A stretch of DNA of 64,000 nucleotides, taken from NCBI GenBank assembly GCA_965214325.1, contig CBDCBG010000006.1, positions 248,001 to 312,000 of the forward strand, given 5' to 3'. Position 1 is the first letter of the stretch. The number at the start of each line of letters is the position of its first letter. The notes beneath the pieces are model-generated. The model had not been told where the DNA came from, ran no database searches, and worked only from the letters and a program-made list of their open reading frames with translations. Of this stretch, positions 8,376 through 17,376 are shown piece by piece. This DNA comes from JAJEFO01 sp965214325 (GTDB lineage Bacteria; Pseudomonadota; Alphaproteobacteria; Rhodobacterales; Rhodobacteraceae). The translations under genes were made by a program, and so were the position numbers.

Positions 8376-9128
8376 ATGACCCGCCATGACACGAAACTTG
8401 CCAGTGACGAGGCAACGATCCGCGTTGATCTCGCAGCCGCCCTCCGGCTGTCCTGCCGCAATGGATGGCACGAGGCGGTGGCAAACCACTTCTCCGCTGC
8501 AGTCAGTGCGGATGGCAAGGAATTCCTCGTCAATCCCAAATGGGTGCATTGGAGCCGTGTTGGGGCTTCAGACCTGATCCTCTGCAATGCCGGCGATCCT
8601 TCGACCACGGAACGACCCGACGCTCCCGATCGAAGCGCTTGGTCGATCCACTCCGCCCTGCACAGAAACCTTCCGCAGGCCCGCGTTGCGCTTCACATCC
8701 ACCCTCCATACGCGACTGCGCTCGCGAGCCTGAAGGATCCGACGGTCCGGCCGGTCGATCAGGTGACGGCCCGCTGGTTTCGGCGGCTGGCGTATGATCT
8801 GGCTTTCGGTGGAATCGCCTCCGACGAGGAAGAGGGGGAACGGATTTCGCGAACCGTGGGCAACCATGGAGCGGTGCTGATGCAGAACCATGGTGTCACC
8901 ACGTTCGGCGCCAGCGTCGCCGAGGCCTGGGACGCGCTGTACCATCTTGAACGCGCCGCCCGGACAATGGTCATGGCCTACCAGACCGGGCGGGAGCTTG
9001 CCGTGATGCCGGATGAACTTGCCGAGGCGACAGCAAGCGAGTGGGAGACCTACAAGGATGCGGAAACCGCGCATTTCGAGGAGATGAAGCTGGTGCTGGA
9101 CAGGGAGGAACCAGACTACAAGGATTGA
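8376..9128 (+). CDS. Class II aldolase/adducin family protein
   Basis: A 250-residue member of the zinc-dependent class II aldolase/adducin family. Metal-ligand histidines appear in VALHIHPPYATALASL, and in the later segment AVLMQNHGVTTFG that ends the conserved domain. Family members cleave sugar phosphates (fuculose, rhamnulose, ribulose phosphates), or act as decarboxylases or dehydratases, or are catalytically altered. The start at 8376 has GGAG at 7 bp spacing. It stands alone on the plus strand, so context does not narrow the substrate; the sugar operon at 388-3136 is not adjacent. Confidence 0.88.
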   Translation: MTRHDTKLASDEATIRVDLAAALRLSCRNGWHEAVANHFSAAVSADGKEFLVNPKWVHWSRVGASDLILCNAGDPSTTERPDAPDRSAWSIHSALHRNLPQARVALHIHPPYATALASLKDPTVRPVDQVTARWFRRLAYDLAFGGIASDEEEGERISRTVGNHGAVLMQNHGVTTFGASVAEAWDALYHLERAARTMVMAYQTGRELAVMPDELAEATASEWETYKDAETAHFEEMKLVLDREEPDYKD

Positions 9129-9482
9129 GATCAGGGGGAGTGTCATAACGCGGTCATGGCTGGAATGTTCTCGCAGCAGTGGCGCCCAGCTTCGCGGATG
9201 ACATGGCTTTGTGGAAGCCGTGGCAATCCGCGATGGAATCAACGCCGCTCGCACCGGTTTCCCGCATCCGATGGGCGTTGCGGGCCATGTGGTCCGCGAC
9301 ATTCCGGCAATCGGGATCGATTCCTGCAAGGTCTTGCGTGGATCCTACGCCATCCGGGACACACGCAGCGCGGCCTTTGCCTCCCCCCAGCGAGTTGTCA
9401 AGGCGTTGGCACATGATCCTGTGAGAGAGGTTCCGCAGGATGGCGGGATTTTCGCGAGCGCGATTCCGCGAAACCGTCCAGT
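9129..9482. other. Gap between convergent aldolase and SnoaL-like genes
   Basis: Roughly 350 bp with no recognised gene, RNA or clear terminator hairpin. Readings here do not resemble a known family. Confidence 0.45.
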
Positions 9483-10481
9483 TCAGTCGCCTTTCCGAAT
9501 GCTGGCCAGAAGATTGACATTTTGCCCTTTCAGGAAATGGAGCATGTCGATGAAGATCCAGTTCTCGGCCAGTTTGTCGCCATCGCGGCGGTAGAGATCC
9601 ACGACACGCATTTCGGCGAGGTTGTCGTTTGCGGGCACACCCATGTAGTCGCCAATGTTTCGCATTCTGAGACATGGCCACCACATGACCGCACTGAAGT
9701 TTCCTTCGGCTACGGTCACCTCCTCGCGCAGGATGTCCACCGTATCGAGCTTGTGCTCGAAAGGCCCCGTGTGGCCGCGCCGATAGCCCTTGAACCCAAG
9801 ACTGGTTCCGATTCCCGTTGGGCCGAACCAGACCATGTCGTCATGCCAGAACCGTTTCATGTGATCGTCAGGGGAGGCGTAGGACTTCGCCAGGTCCGCA
9901 AGCATCTCGTATGTCAGGGTGAAAGTCGCCTCTGTCGCCGCCGCGTCCTGCGGTTCCGCAAGCCGCCCGTCATGGGTCCGCGGACCTGGTGACATCATGT
10001 ACCCGCCGGAATGATGCCGTAACCAGGGATTGAGCCCGGCCTGGGTGATCACGGCAAGCACGTCGAGGAATTCGACCATCTCGACGATCCTTGCGTCCTC
10101 GATCCGGTAGAGGGACACGTAAGGCAGGTATGCGGCTCTTTGCGTGGCCGGGATGCCCAGCCAGCCGTCCGTGAAATCCCCCAGAAGGTTCCCCGTTTCC
10201 ACGACCCAGAGTCCCGATTCCCCTGGCAGGGCGTTGTGACCGCACAGAAAGATATCGATTCGACGCTGGATCAGCGGCATGGCGTCTTTCAGCGGAGACC
10301 AGACGCGGTCTGCGACGACATCCGACCCAAAGAGCGTGTCAAACGGATGAACACCGCGATACTTGAGATCTTCGGACGCACCGGATTGAAAGACCGATCC
10401 GGTTTCATCGCCCGCCGCGGCACGGTCCAAACGGTCAATGAAGTCCCGGACCAGCGCTTTGGCGTTCTGCAGTTCGCTCAT
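9483..10481 (-). CDS. SnoaL-like/NTF2-fold protein (two tandem domains)
   Basis: A 332-residue protein with two cone-like alpha+beta domains of the SnoaL/ester-cyclase type, roughly residues 1-150 and 190-330. The second repeat contains DDHMKRFWHDDMVWFGPTGI, YRRGHTGPFEHKL, and NLAEMRVVDLYRRDGDKLAE, the usual closing strand of the fold. Such proteins act as cyclases, hydrolases or binding proteins, so no reaction can be given. ATG at 10481 overlaps the end of a decayed IscB reading by 4 bp. The neighbouring aldolase is convergent, so no operon evidence helps. Confidence 0.8.
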   Translation of the reverse strand: MSELQNAKALVRDFIDRLDRAAAGDETGSVFQSGASEDLKYRGVHPFDTLFGSDVVADRVWSPLKDAMPLIQRRIDIFLCGHNALPGESGLWVVETGNLLGDFTDGWLGIPATQRAAYLPYVSLYRIEDARIVEMVEFLDVLAVITQAGLNPWLRHHSGGYMMSPGPRTHDGRLAEPQDAAATEATFTLTYEMLADLAKSYASPDDHMKRFWHDDMVWFGPTGIGTSLGFKGYRRGHTGPFEHKLDTVDILREEVTVAEGNFSAVMWWPCLRMRNIGDYMGVPANDNLAEMRVVDLYRRDGDKLAENWIFIDMLHFLKGQNVNLLASIRKGD

Positions 10482-10798
10482 TTGTCCGTATTGCGGGAAA
10501 CCCCGTTCTTCAGGGCGTGGAGGAATGCGATGTCGCGTGCTCGATGCATCGGTGCCTTCTCCTCTTTCCGGACAGTGTCGAAGTCATGGCCGTACCTGTC
10601 CTCGAGCTGGGCGATGCGGCAATGCCTTCGCGAGACGCCCTGGACGGTGCCGCTGGCGGACTGGGCGTTGAAAGAGGCCGAGGCCTGCACCGCGACGCGC
10701 CCGACATGGACGTCGTGCCGCTTCCCCGAGGGCATGGCGGCGCACACGATGTCGCCCATCCTGAACCGCCTCGTGAGCGTCTCCGCCATCGGGCCACC
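10478..10798 (-). pseudogene. IscB-type RNA-guided nuclease, C-terminal relic
   Basis: The reading contains RRFRMGDIVCAAMPSGKRHD, HVGRVAVQASASFNAQSASG, TVQGVSRRHCRIAQLEDRYG and finally AFLHALKNGVSRN. This matches the C-terminal end of IscB proteins (GF-x-TGDIVRA..GRVAVR..GSFNI..VQGI..CRLLQRADGYGY). The upstream RuvC, bridge-helix and HNH parts, which should lie at higher coordinates, are not recognisable. The conserved R-A-D-G-Y-G-Y is degraded to L-E-D-R-Y-G-H. I infer a truncated, inactive remnant of an IS200/IS605-linked nuclease gene. The assignment is from motif memory and needs a profile search. Confidence 0.5.
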
Positions 10799-11132
10799 GG
10801 TCTTGCGGTAGCAGTCGAAGCGCTCGTCAAGGGCGGCGTTGCAGGGAATCCACTGGCCTTCGACCAGTTCCGCAAGCCGGGAACGCTTTGCCTGTGATGG
10901 CATCAGGCGGGATTCCATCTTCAGGATCATGACCCGACATTGCCTGCCCACAAGCCGGGGCGCCACCGAAGAATTCAATTTTCCGCAACGTATCGGCACG
11001 ACCCAAGGCAGCGGCGCTGAATCTCTCGGTGCCAGGTCGTCGTGGCTGTGTTGGACGGTCGCGCCGAGGATGCCCTCGGCGCGACCCTCCGGAACATGAT
11101 CAGCGAACAATGAGCGGTTGACGCGACACAGA
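10799..11132. other. Gap between the IscB relic and amt
   Basis: Nothing identifiable, although the minus-strand frame stays open through it and continues into the IscB relic. If more of that gene survives, it would be here. No HNH or RuvC motif is visible. Confidence 0.4.
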
Positions 11133-12314
11133 TCAGGACGTCATGTCATAGGCTCGCTCGCCACTCTGCGCGATGTCGAGGCCGGCAACCTCAGTCTCTT
11201 CATCGACGCGCATGCCTATGGTCGCTCTCAAGGCGATGGCGATGACGGCTGAAATGGCGGTTGCATAGAGTCCGACGACCACGACTCCGCCGAGTTGCCC
11301 GACCCAACTGGCATGGCCGAGGAGCGCGAGCATGACGGTTCCAAAAATTCCGCCGATTCCGTGGACGGCAAAGACATCGAGCGTGTCGTCGATCTTGAGG
11401 CGGTCACGGATGAAGTGGACGCCCTCCAGGCAGAGGATGCCAGCTATGGCTCCGATGATGAGCGCTTCGAGAGGGCCGACAAAGCCGGATGCCGGCGTGA
11501 TCGATGCAAGCCCCGCAATGGTGCCTGTCACCATGCCGACGAGCGATGCGGTGCCGTGCTTGATACGCTCCCACAATGCCCAGGTCAGCGAAGCCGTTGC
11601 AGCCGAAATATGTGTCACGGTTACCGCCATGGCAGCTCCGCCGTCGGCCGCGAGTTGCGAGCCGCCATTGAAGCCGTACCATCCGACCCACAGCAGCGCC
11701 GCTCCCACCATGACGTACCCTGGGTTATGGGGCGGTCTTGACTTGTCCCTGCGCGCTCCCAGCAGCACGGCGAGGACAAGTGCGGCGATGCCTGCCGTCT
11801 GGTGGACCACGATGCCGCCGGCAAAGTCGCGAACTCCGACTTCGCCGAGAATCCCTCCGTCGGACAGCATGCCGCCGCCCCAGATCCAGTGCACGACGGG
11901 CGCGTAGCAGATCAGCATCCAGATTGCAGAGAAGGCGAGGACGAACGAGAACTTGATGCGCTCCACGTAGGCGCCGACAATCAGCGCCGGCGTGATGATG
12001 GCGAACGTCATTTGGAACGCGAAAAAGAGAATTTCGGGCAGCGTCCCCGAAATGCTGGCCGTGTCGACGCCGTTCAGGAACATCTTGCCGAGACCGCCCC
12101 AGAGGCCGCTGGTTCCGCTGCCGAATGCGATCGAATATCCCGCAACCAGCCACAGAACGCTCATCAGACAAGCCAGTGAGTAACAGTGCATCAAGACGCT
12201 CAGGACGTTCCGAGCACGCACAAGCCCGCCGTAAAACAATGCCAGTCCTGGCAATGTCATCAGTAGCACGAGTGCCGTGGCTACAATGATCCAAGCCGTG
12301 TCTGCCCCAACCAT
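11133..12314 (-). CDS. amt: Ammonium transporter
   Basis: A 393-residue Amt/Rh channel with about eleven membrane helices. Family signatures include GLALFYGGLVRARNVLSVL, FQMTFAIITPALIVGAYVER, the NPGYVMVGAALLWVGWYGFN segment and DVFAVHGIGGIFGT near the second pore histidine. It lacks a cleavable signal and ends in a short cytosolic tail. The start at 12314 has AAAGGAG at good spacing. In most proteobacteria glnK precedes amtB; here no PII gene is adjacent. Expression would be expected under NtrC, and ntrBC is 2.5 kb away, but I did not find an NtrC-type operator in 12315-12460. Confidence 0.95.
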   Translation of the reverse strand: MVGADTAWIIVATALVLLMTLPGLALFYGGLVRARNVLSVLMHCYSLACLMSVLWLVAGYSIAFGSGTSGLWGGLGKMFLNGVDTASISGTLPEILFFAFQMTFAIITPALIVGAYVERIKFSFVLAFSAIWMLICYAPVVHWIWGGGMLSDGGILGEVGVRDFAGGIVVHQTAGIAALVLAVLLGARRDKSRPPHNPGYVMVGAALLWVGWYGFNGGSQLAADGGAAMAVTVTHISAATASLTWALWERIKHGTASLVGMVTGTIAGLASITPASGFVGPLEALIIGAIAGILCLEGVHFIRDRLKIDDTLDVFAVHGIGGIFGTVMLALLGHASWVGQLGGVVVVGLYATAISAVIAIALRATIGMRVDEETEVAGLDIAQSGERAYDMTS

Positions 12315-12460
12315 GGAATTTCTCCTTTCGACGGTTTGACTGCGCCGCCAGAAACAGCAGCGTCGCCGGAAACGAAAGCCGGACAGCGCAAAACTTGCCC
12401 GATTTGCGGGCCGCTTCTGAAATTGCCTAGTTTTTTGGCAAATTTGACGTCACTGGCCAA

Positions 12461-12940
12461 TCATTTGAGCGATTCGGCAATGCCGGAATCGAGCAGAGCC
12501 AAGGCGTGCTGCACGCTGGCGGCCCTTACGCTCTCGCGGCCAACTGCGCCGAACCGCCGGGTCTCGGCAAGCGTGTCGGTGTTCACCGAAGCCAGGCCGA
12601 AGCAGACCATGCCTTCTGGCTTGCGGCCAGCGCCGCCCGGGCCTGCGACCCCGGTTATCGAGACGGCGACATGCGCCTCCGAGTTGTCGATCGCGCCCTC
12701 TGCCATGGCTCTCGCGACTTGTTGGCTGACCGCTCCGTGCCGCGTGATGGTCCCGGCATCAACTCCCAGCAGATCGATTTTCGATATGTTCGAATAAGTG
12801 ACGAAACCTCTCTCGAAAACGTCCGATGAGCCGGGAATGCCGGTGATTCGGGCCGCAACCAAGCCGCCTGTGCAGCTTTCGGCCGTGGCAATCTTCACGC
12901 CGCCGCGTCGGGCACGATCGAGGAGATCGGACACGTTCAT
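12461..12940 (-). CDS. CinA C-terminal domain protein (nicotinamide-nucleotide amidohydrolase, PncC type)
   Basis: A 159-residue single-domain CinA/PncC protein that deamidates nicotinamide mononucleotide in pyridine-nucleotide salvage. Conserved blocks are IATAESCTGGLVAARIT, SDVFERGFVTYSNISKIDLL, HGAVSQQVARAMAEGA and VSITGVAGPGG. The N-terminal competence domain of full CinA is absent, as is usual in alphaproteobacteria. ATG at 12940 overlaps the pgpA stop in an ATGA arrangement, so it is translationally coupled to pgpA and ispF upstream. Confidence 0.92.
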   Translation of the reverse strand: MNVSDLLDRARRGGVKIATAESCTGGLVAARITGIPGSSDVFERGFVTYSNISKIDLLGVDAGTITRHGAVSQQVARAMAEGAIDNSEAHVAVSITGVAGPGGAGRKPEGMVCFGLASVNTDTLAETRRFGAVGRESVRAASVQHALALLDSGIAESLK

Positions 12941-13431
12941 GGAGCAGGCCCAAAGTGAGCGAGGGCCGCAAGTGCCGTGATCCCGCACGCCGCGAATGTG
13001 CCGGCCCAAAAGTCGTCAAGCATGACGCCAAATGCGTCCTCGCGACGGTCGGCATGTCCCACAAGCCATGGTTTCCAGATGTCGAACAGGCGGAACAGAA
13101 GGAATGCCGAAAGGATGCCGGGCCACAGACCAGTTGGTGACGCGCCCGACACGGTGGCGCCGACAGCGACCGGAAGAAGCGCAATCCATTGTCCCACAAC
13201 CTCGTCAATGACGATCCAGCCAGGGTCGTGAACGCCGGTTTCCCTGAGTTCCCGTGCAATTGCCATTGTGCCCGCAGTGAAAGTGGCAACGATCGCGACG
13301 GCAAGCAGGATCGCCCCGCCGACCTGCCAGAACGCCCATGCCGCAGGAAGGGCCGCCAGCGACCCCCATGTGCCTGGGGCAGGGCGCAGGAAGCCTGCGT
13401 AGAAGAAACTGAGGAGGAGGCGCCGCGTCAC
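12937..13431 (-). CDS. pgpA: Phosphatidylglycerophosphatase A
   Basis: A 164-residue membrane phosphatase that converts phosphatidylglycerol phosphate to phosphatidylglycerol. The family motifs are FFYAGFLRPAPGTWGSLAAL, the acidic site DPGWIVIDEVVGQWIAL, and LLFRLFDIWKPW, DRREDAFGVMLDDFWAG. About four hydrophobic helices. I take the GTG at 13431, which overlaps the ispF stop by 4 bp (GTGA); a longer upstream reading runs antisense-like through ispF. Middle gene of ispF-pgpA-cinA, a common alphaproteobacterial order. Confidence 0.93.
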   Translation of the reverse strand: MTRRLLLSFFYAGFLRPAPGTWGSLAALPAAWAFWQVGGAILLAVAIVATFTAGTMAIARELRETGVHDPGWIVIDEVVGQWIALLPVAVGATVSGASPTGLWPGILSAFLLFRLFDIWKPWLVGHADRREDAFGVMLDDFWAGTFAACGITALAALAHFGPAP

Positions 13432-13907
13432 TCTGCCACCAGGGCGGCAGTCGCGATCGCTGCGATGCCCTCGCGACGGCCAGTGAATCCCAGTTGTTCG
13501 GACGTTGTCGCCTTGACGCTGATTCGATCCTTGGCAAGCCCGATGATCCCGGAGAGCCGCGCCTGCATCGTGGACACGTGAGGACCGATCTTCGGGAATT
13601 CGCAAATGATGGTGGTGTCGACATTCGCGATCCGAAAGCCTCGCTTGCCGGCAAGCGAGACGGCATGCTTCAGGAACACTGAGCTTTCGACGCCTCTCCA
13701 TTGCGGGTCTGTCGGCGGAAAGTGCCGGCCTATGTCGCCCTCTGCCACCGCGCCGTAGATCGCGTCGGTGATTGCATGCGTGGCGACGTCGGCATCCGAA
13801 TGGCCGGCAAGGCCGCGATCATGGGGCACAGTCACCCCGCAAATCGTGACGTGATCGCCGGGACCGAACCGATGCACATCAAAGCCGTTGCCTAAGCGCA
13901 ATTCCAT
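13428..13907 (-). CDS. ispF: 2-C-methyl-D-erythritol 2,4-cyclodiphosphate synthase
   Basis: A 159-residue MEP-pathway enzyme that cyclises CDP-methylerythritol phosphate. Metal ligands are in GFDVHRFGPGDHV and the adjacent GLAGHSDADVATHAITDAIY; the C-terminal SVKATTSEQLGFTGRREGIA is conserved. In many alphaproteobacteria ispD and ispF are fused or adjacent. Here the protein is IspF alone, and no ispD is recognisable in the roughly 900 bp upstream, so ispD must be elsewhere. First gene of the coupled ispF-pgpA-cinA set. Confidence 0.95.
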   Translation of the reverse strand: MELRLGNGFDVHRFGPGDHVTICGVTVPHDRGLAGHSDADVATHAITDAIYGAVAEGDIGRHFPPTDPQWRGVESSVFLKHAVSLAGKRGFRIANVDTTIICEFPKIGPHVSTMQARLSGIIGLAKDRISVKATTSEQLGFTGRREGIAAIATAALVAE

Positions 13908-14846
13908 CGGGGACCGTGTCCTTCACTTGATGCCGCCTTGTCTATGCTGTGCCCGTGCTGCTGACAATGCCGACCGGCCGGGCTGGCCCAGGTCGGATGC
14001 GCGTGATACCGGATTCGGCCGCTTTGGCGTGGCCTGGCTCCAGGCTCGCTTCTCCCTTGATTCCAGTCTTGGACCCCAGAATGCATTGCCATGTGACTGG
14101 CACATTGTGACTGGCACATTCGTTGAACCCGATGGAATGTTCGCTTGACGCGCCACTACTTCCGGCAGCGCAAGGCAGGCCCGCTCGCCTTCCGGCGGGC
14201 TCGTCAACTCGCAGCCGAAAACGGGGCGCGTCAGTTCGTTCAGCCCGTTTTCTTGGATGACACCGCGACCCGCCGCGGGAGGACTGGCAGCCGCAGTGCA
14301 ATTGCGTTTGCGAGGTTCTCGCCGGACACCTCGCCCCGGAGCCGGGATGCCTGCAGGGAGCCGAGGCCCTCGTGCGGTGTGTCTTCGGGCGACTGCTGTC
14401 CCGCATGGGCGCCGGCACCGCCGGCCGGGTTCCGAAGCGCGAAGCTCGGGAAATCGGCATCGAATCCGTTTGCCGTCTTGACGCTTTCTCAACGGCATGA
14501 TCCAAAAGGAAAAAATTCTTGGATGATAAGCTTGGGTAAGTGTTGCCCGATATCGGGCATGTGCAGTTCCATGCAGCATTTCTTGCTCGGGCAAGACCGG
14601 TGCGGCGACGTGCCGGGCGGAGGAAAGGGCATTGGAAGCAGCGACTGAGTCTGAGTTCTCGATTCCTCAGCATGGATTGTCGCTGGCCACGACCCTGCTG
14701 CAGGACCGGGCGAAGCGCCGGCAGATCAGCGTGCAGGCATCCCGTGCACCCGGATCCGGAAGCCGTGCCGGCATCAGGGGCTGTGCCAGTTCCGCATGCG
14801 CGTCCATGTTGGGGGTGCCGGCATCAATTCGCGCGGCGGTTCATGA
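13908..14846. other. Gene-free gap between ispF and ntrB
   Basis: About 940 bp between divergent genes. No coding family is recognisable, although this is where dusB (nifR3) usually sits before ntrB in Rhodobacterales and where ispD might be expected. It contains a perfect 14-bp tandem duplication at 14092-14119. The region may be a decayed gene or genes plus the promoters of ispF and ntrB. Confidence 0.5.
14092..14119. repeat. Perfect 14-bp tandem duplication
   Basis: TGTGACTGGCACAT occurs twice with no spacer (14092-14105 and 14106-14119). It lies in non-coding sequence between ispF and ntrB, consistent with replication slippage. Confidence 0.85.
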
Positions 14847-15917
14847 ATGAACGGGTTCCGGGACAGCTTCTGGTTGTCGTTGCCCGTGCCCGCAATTCTG
14901 CTGGACGAGGAGGACAGGATCGCTGGGATGAATCCGGCGGCGGAGAGCCATCTGAATTCATCCGCCCGGCAGGCGGTCGGCGCATCCGCATTCGATGCAT
15001 TTGTCACGGACGCGTCGATGAGCGAACATGCTGCGAGAGTTCGACGCGAGCAGGCCCCGCTCTTCATGAACAACATGAACGTGGTCACGGGCGAAGGCGC
15101 GGCCGAGCGCTGCGACATCAAGTTGGCGCCCGTGGTCGGCACGGCAGGTCACCTTGTAATGCTGGTTGAACCCAGGTTCGTGGGAGAGCGGCTGGACCAG
15201 GCGATGTCCGGGCGCTCGGCTGCCAGATCCGCGATCGGCATGGCCGAAATGCTTGCGCACGAGATCAAGAATCCGCTGGCAGGCATCACTGGTGCTGCGC
15301 AGCTGATCGGCATGAACCTTTCCAAGGACGATCTTGCCCTGACCGACCTGATCGTCAGCGAGACGCGGCGCATTCTGGGGCTTCTCGAGCAGGTGGAGCA
15401 GTTCGGCAACCTGCGGCCACCGGTATGCCGGGCGGTCAATGTCCATGATCTCATTGTTCGTGCGAGGCGTTCGGCATCCGTGGGATTCGCGGCCCACATG
15501 GAGTTGGTTGACGAGTTTGATCCGTCGTTGCCGCTGGTTTGGGTGGACGAAGACCAGATGCTTCAGGTCTTCTCGAACCTGTTGAAGAATGCGGCCGAAG
15601 CGACAGGCGGCTCGCCCGGACGCATCCTGATCCGCACATTCTATGACGTGTCGTCGAAGTTTCGACGCAATCGGCGCACCAACGGACTGGCGCTGAACGT
15701 CGAGATCGTTGATGACGGTCCGGGCATTCCGTCGAACATCCTGCAGGACATTTTCGATCCATTCGTCTCGGGCAGGGAGAACGGGACCGGTCTGGGTCTT
15801 GCCCTGGCCTCGAAGATAGTCTCCGACCACGATGGCTGGATCACCGTAGACAGCATGCCGGGCAAGACGGTCTTTCGCTTGTCGCTTCCAGCCGCCCCGA
15901 AAGATCAACAACAATAG
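14847..15917 (+). CDS. ntrB: Nitrogen regulation sensor histidine kinase NtrB
   Basis: A 356-residue cytosolic histidine kinase with no membrane segment. An N-terminal PAS-like domain (about residues 10-125) precedes the H-box EMLAHEIKNPLAGITGAAQL with phospho-His at residue 138, then the N-box FSNLLKNAAEATGG, and G-boxes DDGPGIPSN and ENGTGLGLALASKIV. It phosphorylates or dephosphorylates NtrC in response to PII proteins. It is followed by ntrC after 15 bp. The usual upstream partner dusB is not present. The ATG at 14847 has only a weak ribosome-binding site. Confidence 0.95.
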   Translation: MNGFRDSFWLSLPVPAILLDEEDRIAGMNPAAESHLNSSARQAVGASAFDAFVTDASMSEHAARVRREQAPLFMNNMNVVTGEGAAERCDIKLAPVVGTAGHLVMLVEPRFVGERLDQAMSGRSAARSAIGMAEMLAHEIKNPLAGITGAAQLIGMNLSKDDLALTDLIVSETRRILGLLEQVEQFGNLRPPVCRAVNVHDLIVRARRSASVGFAAHMELVDEFDPSLPLVWVDEDQMLQVFSNLLKNAAEATGGSPGRILIRTFYDVSSKFRRNRRTNGLALNVEIVDDGPGIPSNILQDIFDPFVSGRENGTGLGLALASKIVSDHDGWITVDSMPGKTVFRLSLPAAPKDQQQ

Positions 15918-15932
15918 CGAGGCAAGGGACCA

Positions 15933-17294
15933 ATGGATGGCACGGTACTGGTAGCTGATGACGACCGCACGATCCGCACCGTGCTGACGCAAGCCCTGAC
16001 CAGAGGCGGCTGCAAGGTTCACGCCACATCTTCGCTGCTCACCTTGATGCGATGGATCAACGAGGGAAAGGGCGACCTGGTGATCACCGACGTGATCATG
16101 CCGGACGGGAACGGCATCGATCTGGTCCCGGAGATAAATTCGGTGCGTCCTGATCTGCCGGTCATCGTGATCTCTGCGCAGAACACGATCGTTACCGCGA
16201 TCCAGGCGACCGAGGCGGACGCATTTGACTATTTTCCCAAGCCCTTCGATCTGCCCGACCTGATGAAGCGGGTGAGCCGGGCACTTGCCGACAGGCCGCG
16301 GTCCGGTGGACAGGCATCCCAGGCCGACGATGCCGTGGCTGAGGACCTGCCGCTTGTCGGTCGCAGCCAGGGCATGCAGTCGCTCTATCAATTGATTGCG
16401 CGGGTGATGAACGCTGATCTGCCGATTTTGATCACCGGCGAAAGCGGGACGGGCAAGTCCCTGATCGCACGCACCATTCACGACCTGGGTGATCGGCGCA
16501 CCATGCCTCTTGTCACCGCGGCCGGGGCGGACTTCCAGGCCGTCGAGGAGCCCTCCTCCTTGATCAGCCGGGCGCGGAACGGAACCCTGCTGCTCGACGA
16601 GGTCGCCGATCTTCCGCTTGAAGCGCAAACCCGCATTGTCCGCATGATTGACGACTTGAAGGAGGACGGCCCGCGCATCATTGCAACTACGCAGGCCGAT
16701 CTTGCAGCGGCCATGGACAAGGGCGGCTTTCGGCAAGACCTGTACTACCGGCTGAGCGGAGTGACATTGAAACTGCCGCCGCTTCGAGACCGGATCGACG
16801 ACATCATGCTTCTTGCCAGGCACTTCGCGCAGCGGGCCGAGCAGGATGGACTGCCGACACGCCAGTTCGACGGCCATGCCATCGAGCTTCTTCGCGCGTA
16901 TTCCTGGCCCGGAAACGTTCGCCAGCTCGAAAACACCGTGCGACGGCTGATGCTCGTGGGCGGAGAGATCCAGGTTCTGCGGTCGGACGTGAAGTCGGTT
17001 CTTGACAGCGAGCCGGAGGCCGCTCCCAACGCTGGTGCCGACGACGGAGTGTCCACTTCGGTTGCCAAGCATCTCCGGAGATACTTCGACCTTCATGGAG
17101 GGCATCTTCCGCCCGCCGGGCTTTACCATCGGATCCTGCGCGAAGTCGAACTGCCGCTGATCGAAGCAGCCCTTGATGCCACGGGCGGGAACCAGGCAAA
17201 GTGCGCTGAACTGCTTGGCATGAATCGCAACACGCTGCGGAAAAAGATCACCGAACTCGACATTCGCGTGGCACGGCGTCGCAAATTGATGTAA
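15933..17294 (+). CDS. ntrC: Nitrogen regulation response regulator NtrC (GAFTGA-less type)
   Basis: A 453-residue regulator: receiver domain with phospho-Asp 53 in LVITDVIMPDG, AAA+ domain with Walker A GESGTGKS (169-176) and Walker B LLLDE (219-223), and a C-terminal Fis-type HTH, NQAKCAELLGMNRNTLRKKI. Between the Walker motifs the stretch is shortened and the sigma54-contacting ESELFGHEKGAFTGA element is absent. Known R. capsulatus NtrC has the same lack and activates sigma70 polymerase, so this protein probably does likewise. Co-transcribed with ntrB. It would control nitrogen-assimilation genes such as amt nearby. Confidence 0.95.
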   Translation: MDGTVLVADDDRTIRTVLTQALTRGGCKVHATSSLLTLMRWINEGKGDLVITDVIMPDGNGIDLVPEINSVRPDLPVIVISAQNTIVTAIQATEADAFDYFPKPFDLPDLMKRVSRALADRPRSGGQASQADDAVAEDLPLVGRSQGMQSLYQLIARVMNADLPILITGESGTGKSLIARTIHDLGDRRTMPLVTAAGADFQAVEEPSSLISRARNGTLLLDEVADLPLEAQTRIVRMIDDLKEDGPRIIATTQADLAAAMDKGGFRQDLYYRLSGVTLKLPPLRDRIDDIMLLARHFAQRAEQDGLPTRQFDGHAIELLRAYSWPGNVRQLENTVRRLMLVGGEIQVLRSDVKSVLDSEPEAAPNAGADDGVSTSVAKHLRRYFDLHGGHLPPAGLYHRILREVELPLIEAALDATGGNQAKCAELLGMNRNTLRKKITELDIRVARRRKLM

Positions 17295-17376
17295 ATCGGC
17301 AACAATAGCGTGTCGAACCGGCGATCCCTGTTGCAGTTCATCAACATGCAGCGGCGGTGGCTGGATTTGACCCGAC

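Noticed and set aside
12315..12460. An NtrC binding site upstream of amt
   Set aside because: Expected from biology, but no TGCAC-N-GTGCA-like dyad is seen.
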